Below, in pieces: positions 1 through 6,382 of a DNA stretch of 9,816 bases. Numbering within the stretch: the stretch's first letter is position 1; each line of letters starts with the position of its first letter. The translations under genes and the position numbers were made by a program. This DNA is from JAQVEB01 sp028698105 (GTDB lineage: Bacteria > Bacteroidota > Bacteroidia > Bacteroidales > Dysgonomonadaceae). The notes beneath the pieces were generated by a model. That model searched no databases. It had not been told where the DNA came from and saw only the letters and a list, made by a program, of their open reading frames with translations. The stretch lies in the NCBI GenBank assembly GCA_964293155.1, contig CAXYYA010000071.1, forward strand, positions 1-9,816. Reading direction: 5' to 3'.

Positions 1-623
1 TCGAACTTTAATAAAGAAAAGCGAGGCGATATGCTTATTTTGTGGTTTTTACTTAACTCAAAATTAAAATTTGGACTAAGATAATATTCTTTTGTGTTTC
101 CGTTGAGATAAAAGCGTCGGTTATCGGATATGGAGTCGGAGATGTTATACATTTCGGAACTCGTTTTCCCGAAATTTATACCGATTATCGGATTAAACAA
201 AATATCGCGCGTTTGCGTGATAGGGATGAGAAGACCTATGCCTACATCGAAAGCCTTTCGGGCATAGGTTGTCTTACTATCGGTCCACGTGTCTAAGATA
301 TCGTTGGTGTTATTGATGTCGGTTTCGTGCTTATAATATCCGCCTGCGGTCATCATAAGCCAATCTGTGAAAGCATAGGCGGTGTTTACATCCACCCCGA
401 TGGTGCTGCTTGTGGTTTTGTTATCCGGAAATAAAAAACTGTTGTTTAAATGTTCTTCGACTGAAAAAGCCAGGTTGGCCGATACTTTGCTGTCACCTTT
501 GTTCTTCAGATAAGCCGGTGTATGGGACGCGGGTGAATGAATGTAGCGCGGAGTGAGTGTTGAACAGGACCAAAAGAAAACAAACGATACCGCAAAAGCC
601 AGCAGAACGATGATTTTTTTCAT
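1..623 (-). CDS. Outer-membrane-type lipoprotein, C-terminus off the window
   Basis: A 207-codon open frame starts with ATG at 623 and runs without a stop to the left edge, so the C-terminus is missing. Residues 1-19 form a lipoprotein signal peptide (MKKIIVLLAF start) ending in a lipobox-like FWSC, with Cys20 as the predicted lipidated residue. The mature part has many short alternating hydrophobic/polar stretches rich in Tyr, Phe, Asn and Gly. Examples are around 76-95 (IGVDVNTAYAFTDWLMM), 126-153 (FDVGIGLLIPI and FNPIIGINFG) and 180-207. This pattern is typical of outer-membrane beta-barrels or of porin-like 'outer membrane beta-barrel' proteins of Bacteroidota. I do not recognise a specific family. 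It follows the 698-1264 lipoprotein by 74 nt on the same strand. I saw no good TAnnTTTG promoter in the gap, so it may be co-transcribed. The gene is real with good confidence, but its function is unknown. Confidence 0.75.
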   Translation of the reverse strand, partial: MKKIIVLLAFAVSFVFFWSCSTLTPRYIHSPASHTPAYLKNKGDSKVSANLAFSVEEHLNNSFLFPDNKTTSSTIGVDVNTAYAFTDWLMMTAGGYYKHETDINNTNDILDTWTDSKTTYARKAFDVGIGLLIPITQTRDILFNPIIGINFGKTSSEMYNISDSISDNRRFYLNGNTKEYYLSPNFNFELSKNHKISISPRFSLLKF

Positions 624-697
624 TTTTTCGATTTTTAGAATTAAAATCCGAGTGAAATTTTGTTTTTGGACTTTGTAACGATGAAAAATAGTTGAAT

Positions 698-1264
698 TTA
701 ATATTGATCAAAGGTCTTAAGATCCATAAGCATATCAGGTTCACACCAATCAACACCATTTTTATTGCTTATGGTATTTACTATTTGAATCATTTCTTCA
801 GATTTGCTCACATTGCATTTAAAGATATATTTCTGATTATTAATTTGTTCTTCCGAAGTAAGCAAATCTTTATAGTCGGTAATTATATTATCAATTTGAT
901 GACTGTTTTTTAAAAAAACTATCAAACGGGGTAAAATGATGATAGATGATCCTTCTTCAGTATAATATATTTCGGACAAATAATCGGATTTGTTTACAAT
1001 GCGCTTATTACCATAGACATAAAAAGAAAGATTATTGCGTGAGGAATATGATATGATTTCGCCTTTTTCTTTTGATCTTGATAACTCTAACTCTTTCGCT
1101 CTACCGGAAATTTCATCAGCAGTTAGAATAAAATAACTTGATTTTGAGAATTTCAATTTTATGTCGTTCAATTCTGTATATTCGAAATCGAACTCTTGTG
1201 TTTCATTCTTTTCACAACTTGAGAGTATAAGGATTAATATGAATAATATGAATTTGACTTTCAT
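698..1264 (-). CDS. AT-rich lipoprotein resembling a lone S8-protease prodomain
   Basis: This is a 188-residue protein. I start it at the ATG at 1264 rather than an in-frame start 48 nt upstream, because 1264 gives a clean lipoprotein signal peptide (MKVKFILFILILILSSC) with lipobox LSSC and Cys17. No family is certain. Residues about 109-182 look like the N-terminal prodomain of Bacteroidota subtilases: a strand (IILPRLIVFLK), a helix (HQIDNIITDYKDLL), a second strand (KYIFKCNVSK), a helix (SEEMIQIVNTISN) and a terminal VDWCEPDMLMD, close to the usual 'glycine-x-x-x-x-x-EPD' prodomain end. No Asp/His/Ser catalytic domain follows; the protein stops eight residues later. Hand counts on four 60-base lines give 25-33% GC, against 47% and 57% on two lines of the neighbouring radical SAM gene, which suggests separate acquisition. 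It lies 28 nt after the radical SAM gene. It could also be an unrelated hypothetical lipoprotein. Confidence 0.75.
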   Translation of the reverse strand: MKVKFILFILILILSSCEKNETQEFDFEYTELNDIKLKFSKSSYFILTADEISGRAKELELSRSKEKGEIISYSSRNNLSFYVYGNKRIVNKSDYLSEIYYTEEGSSIIILPRLIVFLKNSHQIDNIITDYKDLLTSEEQINNQKYIFKCNVSKSEEMIQIVNTISNKNGVDWCEPDMLMDLKTFDQY

Positions 1265-1292
1265 ATCCGTGTTTCTAAACAAGGTTTGACGA

Positions 1293-2417
1293 TTAAGTAA
1301 AAAATCCGGCAACTTTGGATAAAACGCTTCTCTTTCTGATTTCGGGTTGTTGTTTTCCCATCATCTCTAAATGACAGTGCAGCAGTTCGCCCGTTTTTTC
1401 GTCGCGAAGGTGCAGCCCGTTTCCCTGGCAGTATTTGTAGGATTTGCACGATGCGCATTTGCCGGTTTTTGTCCATGAGCGGTCGCGCATAATCTCGTAA
1501 CGCGTGTTCCAAACCGTCCAGAAATCGTCCCTGTAAATATTTCCCTGAATATAATCGCCGCGTAGGCTTGGGCACGCGCTAATGTCGCCGTTGGCCAGCA
1601 CCGATGCGATATGCACGCCGGCCTGGCAAAAGAACGGCGCGTCGCGCACTTCCAGTTCGTAATCGCCCAAAAATCCCTCACATCCGTAGGAGGCGTTTAT
1701 TTTACCTTCACGACGCGTTTCGCGAATAAAATCCATCATCGCAGAGAACTCTTCAACCGACAGTTTCAGCAGCGGGTTATCTTTAGCCCTTCCCTTCGGG
1801 AAAACGGTGAAAAGCCGCCATTGTTTTACGCCCAGCGTAATTAAGAGGTTTTTGATCTTGGGTAATTCCCCAATGTTCTTTTTGTTTACACAGGTAACCA
1901 CGTCGTTCACCAAATCGGGTGTGGAAGCCACACGCGATATGGCATTAATGGCTCTGAGCCACGATCCTTGTTTGCCGCGAAACCACTCGTGCGTTTCTTC
2001 GGAATATCCGTCGAGGCTCACGGTTACCGAACGCAAGCCTGCTTTCAGCAAATTATCCAGCCGTTCTTGCGATAATCCCCAGCCGTTGGTAACAAATCCC
2101 CACGGGTAACCCATGTCGTACATGGCTTTGCCGCATTCTTCCAGATCCTTCCGTACCAGCGGTTCGCCTCCCGAAAGTACGATCATCGTTTTATTCGGGT
2201 TTACGTGCGGGCGAATATCTTCCAGAACTTTTAAAAAGTCTTCTATGGGCATGTCGGGAACAACAGCCTCTTTGGTGCAGTCGCTGCCGCAATGAACGCA
2301 ATTAAAATTGCAACGCAACGTGCACTCCCAAAACAAGTAGGTGAGTTCATGCAATTGTGTTTGCGTTTTCTTATGCTCCTGATACAGCGAAAGAAGGATT
2401 TTCTTTTTAACGTCCAT
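1293..2417 (-). CDS. Radical SAM/SPASM enzyme of the rSAM/lipoprotein system
   Basis: This 374-residue protein is predicted to be a cytoplasmic iron-sulfur enzyme that cleaves S-adenosylmethionine to make a radical acting on a peptide or protein. The CxxxCxxC cluster motif is C36-C40-C43 (CTLRCNFNCVHC), flanked by extra Cys32 and Cys47. The GGEP motif is at 83-86, and the beta-strand SLDG at 134-137. The C-terminal SPASM-like region has C264, G277 with C282 (Gx4C), C321-x2-C324-x5-C330 and C348; C246 is additional. The usual CX3C partner after C330 is absent (Gly334), so this is a SPASM variant. The opening 'YLFWECTLRCN..C.HCGSDC' and the lipoprotein neighbours match what I recall of TIGR04133, 'radical SAM enzyme, rSAM/lipoprotein system'. 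It starts 19 nt after the small lipoprotein-like gene and is the last gene of a tightly coupled unit. The substrate is unproven; the three upstream small proteins are the obvious candidates. Confidence 0.93.
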   Translation of the reverse strand: MDVKKKILLSLYQEHKKTQTQLHELTYLFWECTLRCNFNCVHCGSDCTKEAVVPDMPIEDFLKVLEDIRPHVNPNKTMIVLSGGEPLVRKDLEECGKAMYDMGYPWGFVTNGWGLSQERLDNLLKAGLRSVTVSLDGYSEETHEWFRGKQGSWLRAINAISRVASTPDLVNDVVTCVNKKNIGELPKIKNLLITLGVKQWRLFTVFPKGRAKDNPLLKLSVEEFSAMMDFIRETRREGKINASYGCEGFLGDYELEVRDAPFFCQAGVHIASVLANGDISACPSLRGDYIQGNIYRDDFWTVWNTRYEIMRDRSWTKTGKCASCKSYKYCQGNGLHLRDEKTGELLHCHLEMMGKQQPEIRKRSVLSKVAGFFT

Positions 2418-2436
2418 ACCGTGAATTAATTGTTTT

Positions 2437-2649
2437 TTACTTAACTTCTTGTGTCGGCCTCACGCCATACATAGCGATAACTTCCCGGTCGGTAATTTTT
2501 TTATTGATCCGGATGGTGTCGGTTGCTTGTTCCGTTTTGTTCGCTTTTTTTTCGGAGTATATTTTGCGGCAGCAACCGATAAGGGCGAAAATACTCAACA
2601 AGGTTGCAATGATCATTTTGTCGTAAAATTTTAAGATACGTCTTTTCAT
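2437..2649 (-). CDS. 70-residue lipoprotein-like peptide, candidate rSAM substrate
   Basis: This is a very small protein. The ATG at 2649 is chosen over the TTG just before it, because it overlaps the upstream stop as TGATG and gives the same MK(R/K)..LK.Y start as the two upstream lipoproteins. Residues 1-25 are a signal sequence with a basic start and a hydrophobic core; lipobox LIGC puts Cys26 at the membrane, followed by Cys27. A charged linker rich in Lys, Thr and Glu (about 28-55) leads to a C-terminal IAMYGVRP (58-65) before the final QEVK. The beta-sandwich domain of the two upstream paralogs is absent; only the signal/lipobox and the AMYG motif remain. It lies directly in front of the radical SAM gene. 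I infer it is a precursor-like substrate; it could instead be a degenerate copy of the lipoproteins. The reading frame itself is well supported by coupling and shared ends. Confidence 0.82.
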   Translation of the reverse strand: MKRRILKFYDKMIIATLLSIFALIGCCRKIYSEKKANKTEQATDTIRINKKITDREVIAMYGVRPTQEVK

Positions 2650-3152
2650 CAATTATTCTCTTCGTTCATTTTTTTGTATTCAGCCGAAAAAGTTCCATAC
2701 ATAGCTTCAGGTTTCGGATATTTCAGCGCGAAATTCGCGTCTTTTTTCTCGAAAGTTCCCGCGTACCATCCGTCTCTCGGAACGATCTGCGTTACATCAG
2801 ACCATTCCACCGTCAATGAATCCGGTGAGTAGGTTCCGTTTTTTTCACCATCAATATCTTCGACGAACAGTTGAATGGGAAATCCCGTTATCCGCTTCAT
2901 GTCCAACTGGTATTTGCCTTGGGCGTCGGTAAACGACGTATCGGAGATGTTACTGAATTTTTCTTTTCCCACAACGCGGATATTGGGTACGGGTTCTTTG
3001 GTTTCACTGCTTATAACTGCGCCGCTTGCCCGAAAATCGGCCGAGGGCACACCGTATTCATCCATCGGTTCGTCGCACCCTGCGGCAAAGCCTACGATAC
3101 CAAGCAAAAAGGCGATAAATTTTCCGTACGTTTTTAGTGCGATTTTTTTCAT
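2649..3152 (-). CDS. rSAM-associated lipoprotein B (tandem paralog)
   Basis: This 167-residue predicted lipoprotein has a signal peptide at residues 1-25 with lipobox AAGC and Cys26. A short tether is followed by EYGVPSADF (32-40), which I recall as the hallmark start of radical SAM-associated putative lipoproteins (TIGR04134). Residues about 41-145 look like a carboxypeptidase-regulatory or CnaB-like beta-sandwich (SGAVI..., NIRVV, TDAQGKYQLD, then FEKKDANFALKY). The C-terminal tail holds AMYGTF (150-155). The start ATG overlaps the stop of the upstream paralog (ATGA), and its own stop overlaps the next start (TGATG), so the three genes are probably translated in coupled fashion. It clearly resembles lipoprotein A throughout, so the pair arose by tandem duplication. 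Its role is unknown; by context it is a substrate or partner of the radical SAM enzyme, anchored in a membrane facing the periplasm or cell surface. Confidence 0.9.
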   Translation of the reverse strand: MKKIALKTYGKFIAFLLGIVGFAAGCDEPMDEYGVPSADFRASGAVISSETKEPVPNIRVVGKEKFSNISDTSFTDAQGKYQLDMKRITGFPIQLFVEDIDGEKNGTYSPDSLTVEWSDVTQIVPRDGWYAGTFEKKDANFALKYPKPEAMYGTFSAEYKKMNEENN

Positions 3153-3658
3153 TTGTCTTCCGATATTTTTTTGAAAGTAGTTGCAATAACTCCGTATTCG
3201 GCAACGTTTTGATATTTCAGTGAGAAATTGGCATCTTGTTTTTCAAAAATGCCAAGATACCAGTTCCCATCGCCTTTTTTTACCTGTTTCATCTCAGAAA
3301 CCCAAACGACGAGAGAGTCCGTTTCGAACAAGCCGTCGTTCAACATCCCGTCTAAATCCGCTGCATAAATAACGGCTTTGTCGGAATCAAAACCAATGTT
3401 CAACGCATAGTTTCCGTTCTCATCGGTCATAACGGTATCGTTGACGCCTTTCCATGTTGCTTTTTGGATTACGCGTATATCTTTAATGGGCTTTAGTGTG
3501 GCTTTATTGATCACTTTTCCCTTCACGATATAATCGGCCGAAGGTACGCCATATTCAACCGCAGGTGTTCCATACATCGCGCAGGTTATGTTCATGCCGG
3601 CTACTGTGAACAGAAAACCAATTATTTTTCCGTATGTTTTCAATACGATTCTTTTCAT
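3149..3658 (-). CDS. rSAM-associated lipoprotein A (tandem paralog)
   Basis: This is a 169-residue protein. The start is placed at the ATG at 3658; the frame is open a further 126 nt upstream, but only from 3658 does it begin MKRIVLKTYGK, matching lipoprotein B. The signal sequence ends at Cys26, the same residue number as in B and in the 70-residue protein, though the lipobox (NITC) is non-canonical. Directly after Cys26 comes AMYGTP, then EYGVPSADY (35-43). A beta-sandwich-like domain follows (GKVINKATLKPIKDIRVI, TDENGNYALN), then FEKQDANFSLKY and a tail with EYGV (154-157). It is the first gene of the cassette, about 220 nt from the divergent TonB receptor, and overlaps lipoprotein B by ATGA. 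Only a weak promoter candidate (TTTG at 3751-3754 and CATTTTTG at 3720-3727, minus strand) is visible. Function is unknown; by family it belongs to the rSAM/lipoprotein system. Confidence 0.9.
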   Translation of the reverse strand: MKRIVLKTYGKIIGFLFTVAGMNITCAMYGTPAVEYGVPSADYIVKGKVINKATLKPIKDIRVIQKATWKGVNDTVMTDENGNYALNIGFDSDKAVIYAADLDGMLNDGLFETDSLVVWVSEMKQVKKGDGNWYLGIFEKQDANFSLKYQNVAEYGVIATTFKKISEDK

Positions 3659-3878
3659 ACGAGTTCTTCGACTAAAAATAAGACAACATAGCTTCTTATT
3701 ATTATAGATGAAAAAAACGCAAAAATGTTGCACCAAAACCCAACTATTTTCAAAAAAGCAGCCTTTTTTGGTGATTTTGTCCAAATAAATCGAAAAAAAT
3801 CACTATTTGTGGTGATTGATTCGCTTTGGTTTATCGCGTTACTTTGTCATGTACTTTTAACAAAATAGATTTAACCCG
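3659..3878. promoter_or_regulatory. Divergent intergenic region with repeated GGTGATT elements
   Basis: This is an AT-rich 220-base spacer between the radical SAM/lipoprotein unit (minus) and the TonB receptor (plus). Visible structure includes an 8-bp inverted repeat, CACCAAAA (3731-3738) with TTTTGGTG (3766-3773), and a 6-bp hairpin, AATCAC (3798-3803) with GTGATT (3812-3817). GGTGATT occurs directly at 3770-3776 and 3811-3817. The second copy overlaps the putative -33 of the receptor promoter. These could be operator sites for a regulator controlling both directions; the regulator is not in the window. Confidence 0.4.
3816..3846 (+). promoter_or_regulatory. Putative promoter of the TonB receptor
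   Basis: TTACTTTG at 3839-3846 matches five of the six fixed positions of the Bacteroidota -7 element TAnnTTTG. A TTG at 3816-3818 lies 20 nt upstream, the expected spacing for the -33 element. Transcription would begin near 3851-3854, leaving a leader of about 25 nt before the ATG at 3879. It was identified by eye only. Confidence 0.4.
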
Positions 3879-6266
3879 ATGAAAAGATTAATTATTGTTT
3901 TATGGGCCATCAGCCAAATATTTATTTCTTACTCCGCCGATATAGAACCCGAAAAAAAAGATAACCCCAAAGATACCCTAAAGGTGTACTACCTGGATGA
4001 GGTCGTGGTAAGTTCTTCTGTGAAAGAAACCAATCAGTTGAAAAATTTGCCTACGGCAGTTTCGGTTATTTCTCCCAAACAGCTTGACAACAGTCAGATA
4101 AGTTCGTTGCCGGAATTAAGCGGCGTTATTCCTAACCTTTTTATTCCGTCTTACGGCTCTAAAGTTTCCACACCCATCTACATTCGCGGTATTGGGGCAA
4201 GGTTGGGTTCTCAAACCGTGAGTTTGTATGTGGATAATGTGCCGAGTTTTAACCCGTCGGCATTCGATTTTGAATTTCAGGACATCCAGCGCGTTGAGGT
4301 TTTGCGCGGAGCGCAGGGAACGCTTTACGGCCGGAATGCCATTGGCGGGATTGTGAATATTTACACGCTTTCGCCGTTGTCATTTCAGGGCACGTCGTTC
4401 ACGCTTAGCGGCGGAAATTACGGCCAGTTTTCCGTAAAAGGATCCAATTACAGTAAGTTGTCCGATAATTTCGGTTTATCGGTTGCCGCATATTATCAGC
4501 GAGATAATGGATATTTCATCAATAATTATACCGGAAAAAACGTTAATGCTTCCGAAAATGCCGGAGGTAAAATAAAAATGGAATGGGAGGTCACGCCGAG
4601 CTTCAAAGCGTTGCTTTTCGGGAACTACGATTACGTGAACGGAGGAGCGTTTCCGTATATGCACGAAGATTCCACGGCGGTGAATTTTAACGAACCATCA
4701 TCGTACAAACGGCATTTGGTGACGAACGGACTTTCGCTTCGGTACCTGGGCAACGGTTTCAGCCTTAACTCTACAACCGGATATCAGTTTTTGAAAGACG
4801 ACATGAAAATGGATCAGGATTACACGCCGCTATCGGTTTTCTCAATCCGTCAACAGCAAACGCAGCATTCTGTAAGTCAGGAAATAACACTGAAGTCGGA
4901 AAAACAAAATAAATACCGATGGGTATTGGGACTTTTCGGATTTTACGATCACCGCACCATTGATACGCCGGTTGCCATTAAAAAGGATGGGATCGTCGGA
5001 CTGCAATCGGTTTTTGATGCACTTGCCAATAATCCGAATATTCCTGTTGCGATGGAATATACAACGGACCGGATTGATCTTCCCGGAATTTACAAAAAAC
5101 CGTCGAGAGGTTTGGCTTTGTTCCATCAATCTACATTGAACGATATTTTCGGATTAAAAGGTTTGTCGGGAACTGCCGGTATCCGCTTTGATTACGAACA
5201 TGCTGAAATAGATTATTTCACCGAAAGCAAGGGTGACGACATTGAGCTTCGTTTCAAACAAGCGCCGCCTACCGTTCCGGGCATACCCGTAAACGGAGAT
5301 ACCATTATGCAAGGCGCTTTCAGCAAAGATTTCGGACAAATACTGCCCAAATTAGCGTTGAAATACCAGCCTGTTGAAACTGCTTTTGTCTATCTCTCGG
5401 CATCAAAAGGGTATAAAACAGGCGGATACAATGAACAGGCATTTTCTAAGCTGCTTCAAAACGCGTTAATGGAATCGTTGATGCGAAATGCCATGAAGAT
5501 GATGCCGCCGCGTCCCGGAGGAGCTACTGCTCCTGCAGCACCCACAACTACCGTGCAAACGCCTACACTTGAAGAGCAACTTTCGTATGATCCCGAAGTA
5601 AGCTGGACTTATGAGCTGGGAGGACGTTGCGAAATGTTCGGAAGAAGACTCTCTACAACATTTGCGTTGTTCTACACTCAAGTGGATAATATTCAAATTA
5701 TTCAGTTGGTGGATCAGGGAACGGCCGGACGCATTGTTACCAACGCCGGAAAATCGGATAGCAAAGGAGTTGAATTGAGTATGCGATACAATCCTACCGA
5801 CAATTTTACCTTGTTTACCGAATACGGTTTTGCCGATGCCATGTTTAAAAATTATCTGACTGAAAAAAAAGAAAACGGAAAAACGGTTTCTGTGGATTAT
5901 TCCGGAAACTATATTCCGTTTGCTCCGCAGCATACGCTGAGTATCGGCGCGAGTTACGTTTATAATTTCAAATACGGTTCATTTCTCAACCGGTTGATTG
6001 CCAATATGCAATATACGGGTGCCGGAAAAATTTACTGGACGGAAGATAATTCGGTTTACCAACCGTTTTACGGGTTGACCAATGCCAGTGTTACTGCCGA
6101 AAAAGGCTCTTTTGCTTTCGAGATTTGGGGAAAGAACATCTTCGATAAAAAATACAATTCATTCTATTTCAAGGCATCGGATATGACGGGAAAAGAGAAT
6201 GCATACGTGCAAAGAGGCTATCCGGTGCGTTTGGGAGCAACGGTACGATATACGATTAACAGGTAA
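3879..6266 (+). CDS. TonB-dependent outer-membrane receptor
   Basis: This 795-residue receptor imports a ligand across the outer membrane using TonB energy. A signal peptide covers residues 1-20 (cleavage probably after SYSA). The TonB box-like segment is DEVVVSSS (40-47). The plug domain spans about 53-163, with IRGIG (102-106) and the diagnostic VEVLRGAQGTLYGRNAIGGIVNI (139-161). The beta-barrel fills the rest, with typical strands such as SASKGYKTGGYN (about 507-518) and a final VRYTINR. There is no N-terminal carboxypeptidase-regulatory domain and no SusD partner, so this is a siderophore/vitamin/metal-type receptor rather than a SusC glycan importer. The ligand cannot be told. An unusually long loop (519-569) between 'GGYN' and 'YDPE' contains five Met in 531-542 and a Pro/Ala/Thr-rich stretch. 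It is divergent from the radical SAM/lipoprotein unit; any functional link is inference. Confidence 0.95.
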   Translation: MKRLIIVLWAISQIFISYSADIEPEKKDNPKDTLKVYYLDEVVVSSSVKETNQLKNLPTAVSVISPKQLDNSQISSLPELSGVIPNLFIPSYGSKVSTPIYIRGIGARLGSQTVSLYVDNVPSFNPSAFDFEFQDIQRVEVLRGAQGTLYGRNAIGGIVNIYTLSPLSFQGTSFTLSGGNYGQFSVKGSNYSKLSDNFGLSVAAYYQRDNGYFINNYTGKNVNASENAGGKIKMEWEVTPSFKALLFGNYDYVNGGAFPYMHEDSTAVNFNEPSSYKRHLVTNGLSLRYLGNGFSLNSTTGYQFLKDDMKMDQDYTPLSVFSIRQQQTQHSVSQEITLKSEKQNKYRWVLGLFGFYDHRTIDTPVAIKKDGIVGLQSVFDALANNPNIPVAMEYTTDRIDLPGIYKKPSRGLALFHQSTLNDIFGLKGLSGTAGIRFDYEHAEIDYFTESKGDDIELRFKQAPPTVPGIPVNGDTIMQGAFSKDFGQILPKLALKYQPVETAFVYLSASKGYKTGGYNEQAFSKLLQNALMESLMRNAMKMMPPRPGGATAPAAPTTTVQTPTLEEQLSYDPEVSWTYELGGRCEMFGRRLSTTFALFYTQVDNIQIIQLVDQGTAGRIVTNAGKSDSKGVELSMRYNPTDNFTLFTEYGFADAMFKNYLTEKKENGKTVSVDYSGNYIPFAPQHTLSIGASYVYNFKYGSFLNRLIANMQYTGAGKIYWTEDNSVYQPFYGLTNASVTAEKGSFAFEIWGKNIFDKKYNSFYFKASDMTGKENAYVQRGYPVRLGATVRYTINR

Positions 6267-6305
6267 TTCGGTTGTAATTCGATAGTAATTTGCTTCGCGA
6301 TATTC

Positions 6306-6336
6306 GTTGTTGCGTTGAACCATTTAACGCCACAAC
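6306..6336. terminator. Hairpin between convergent genes
   Basis: GTTGTTGCGTT (6306-6316) pairs with AACGCCACAAC (6326-6336), giving an 11-bp stem with one mismatch around a 9-base loop. It lies 39 nt after the receptor stop and 46 nt from the antiporter stop, where a bidirectional terminator would be expected. No strong T-run follows on either strand, so the termination role is inferred from position and stem. Confidence 0.45.
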
Positions 6337-6382
6337 TAATATCCATCAAATATCAACTGAATATCTATAGAATAACAATTGT

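Noticed and set aside
493..759. 88-codon minus-strand open frame across the start of the left-edge gene
   Set aside because: It lies in another frame of the lipoprotein gene beginning at 623, which has a lipobox signal peptide and stays open for 207 codons to the edge.
1265..1312. Upstream start for the 698-1264 lipoprotein, overlapping the radical SAM gene
   Set aside because: It would place 16 polar residues before a clean lipoprotein signal peptide and overlap the end of the preceding gene.
3659..3784. N-terminal extension of lipoprotein A to an in-frame ATG at 3784
   Set aside because: The extension has no signal features and would bury the signal peptide; the ATG at 3658 aligns with the start of lipoprotein B.
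5466..5933. 155-codon minus-strand open frame inside the TonB receptor
   Set aside because: Ser/Arg/His-rich shadow of the receptor coding strand with no signal or domain.
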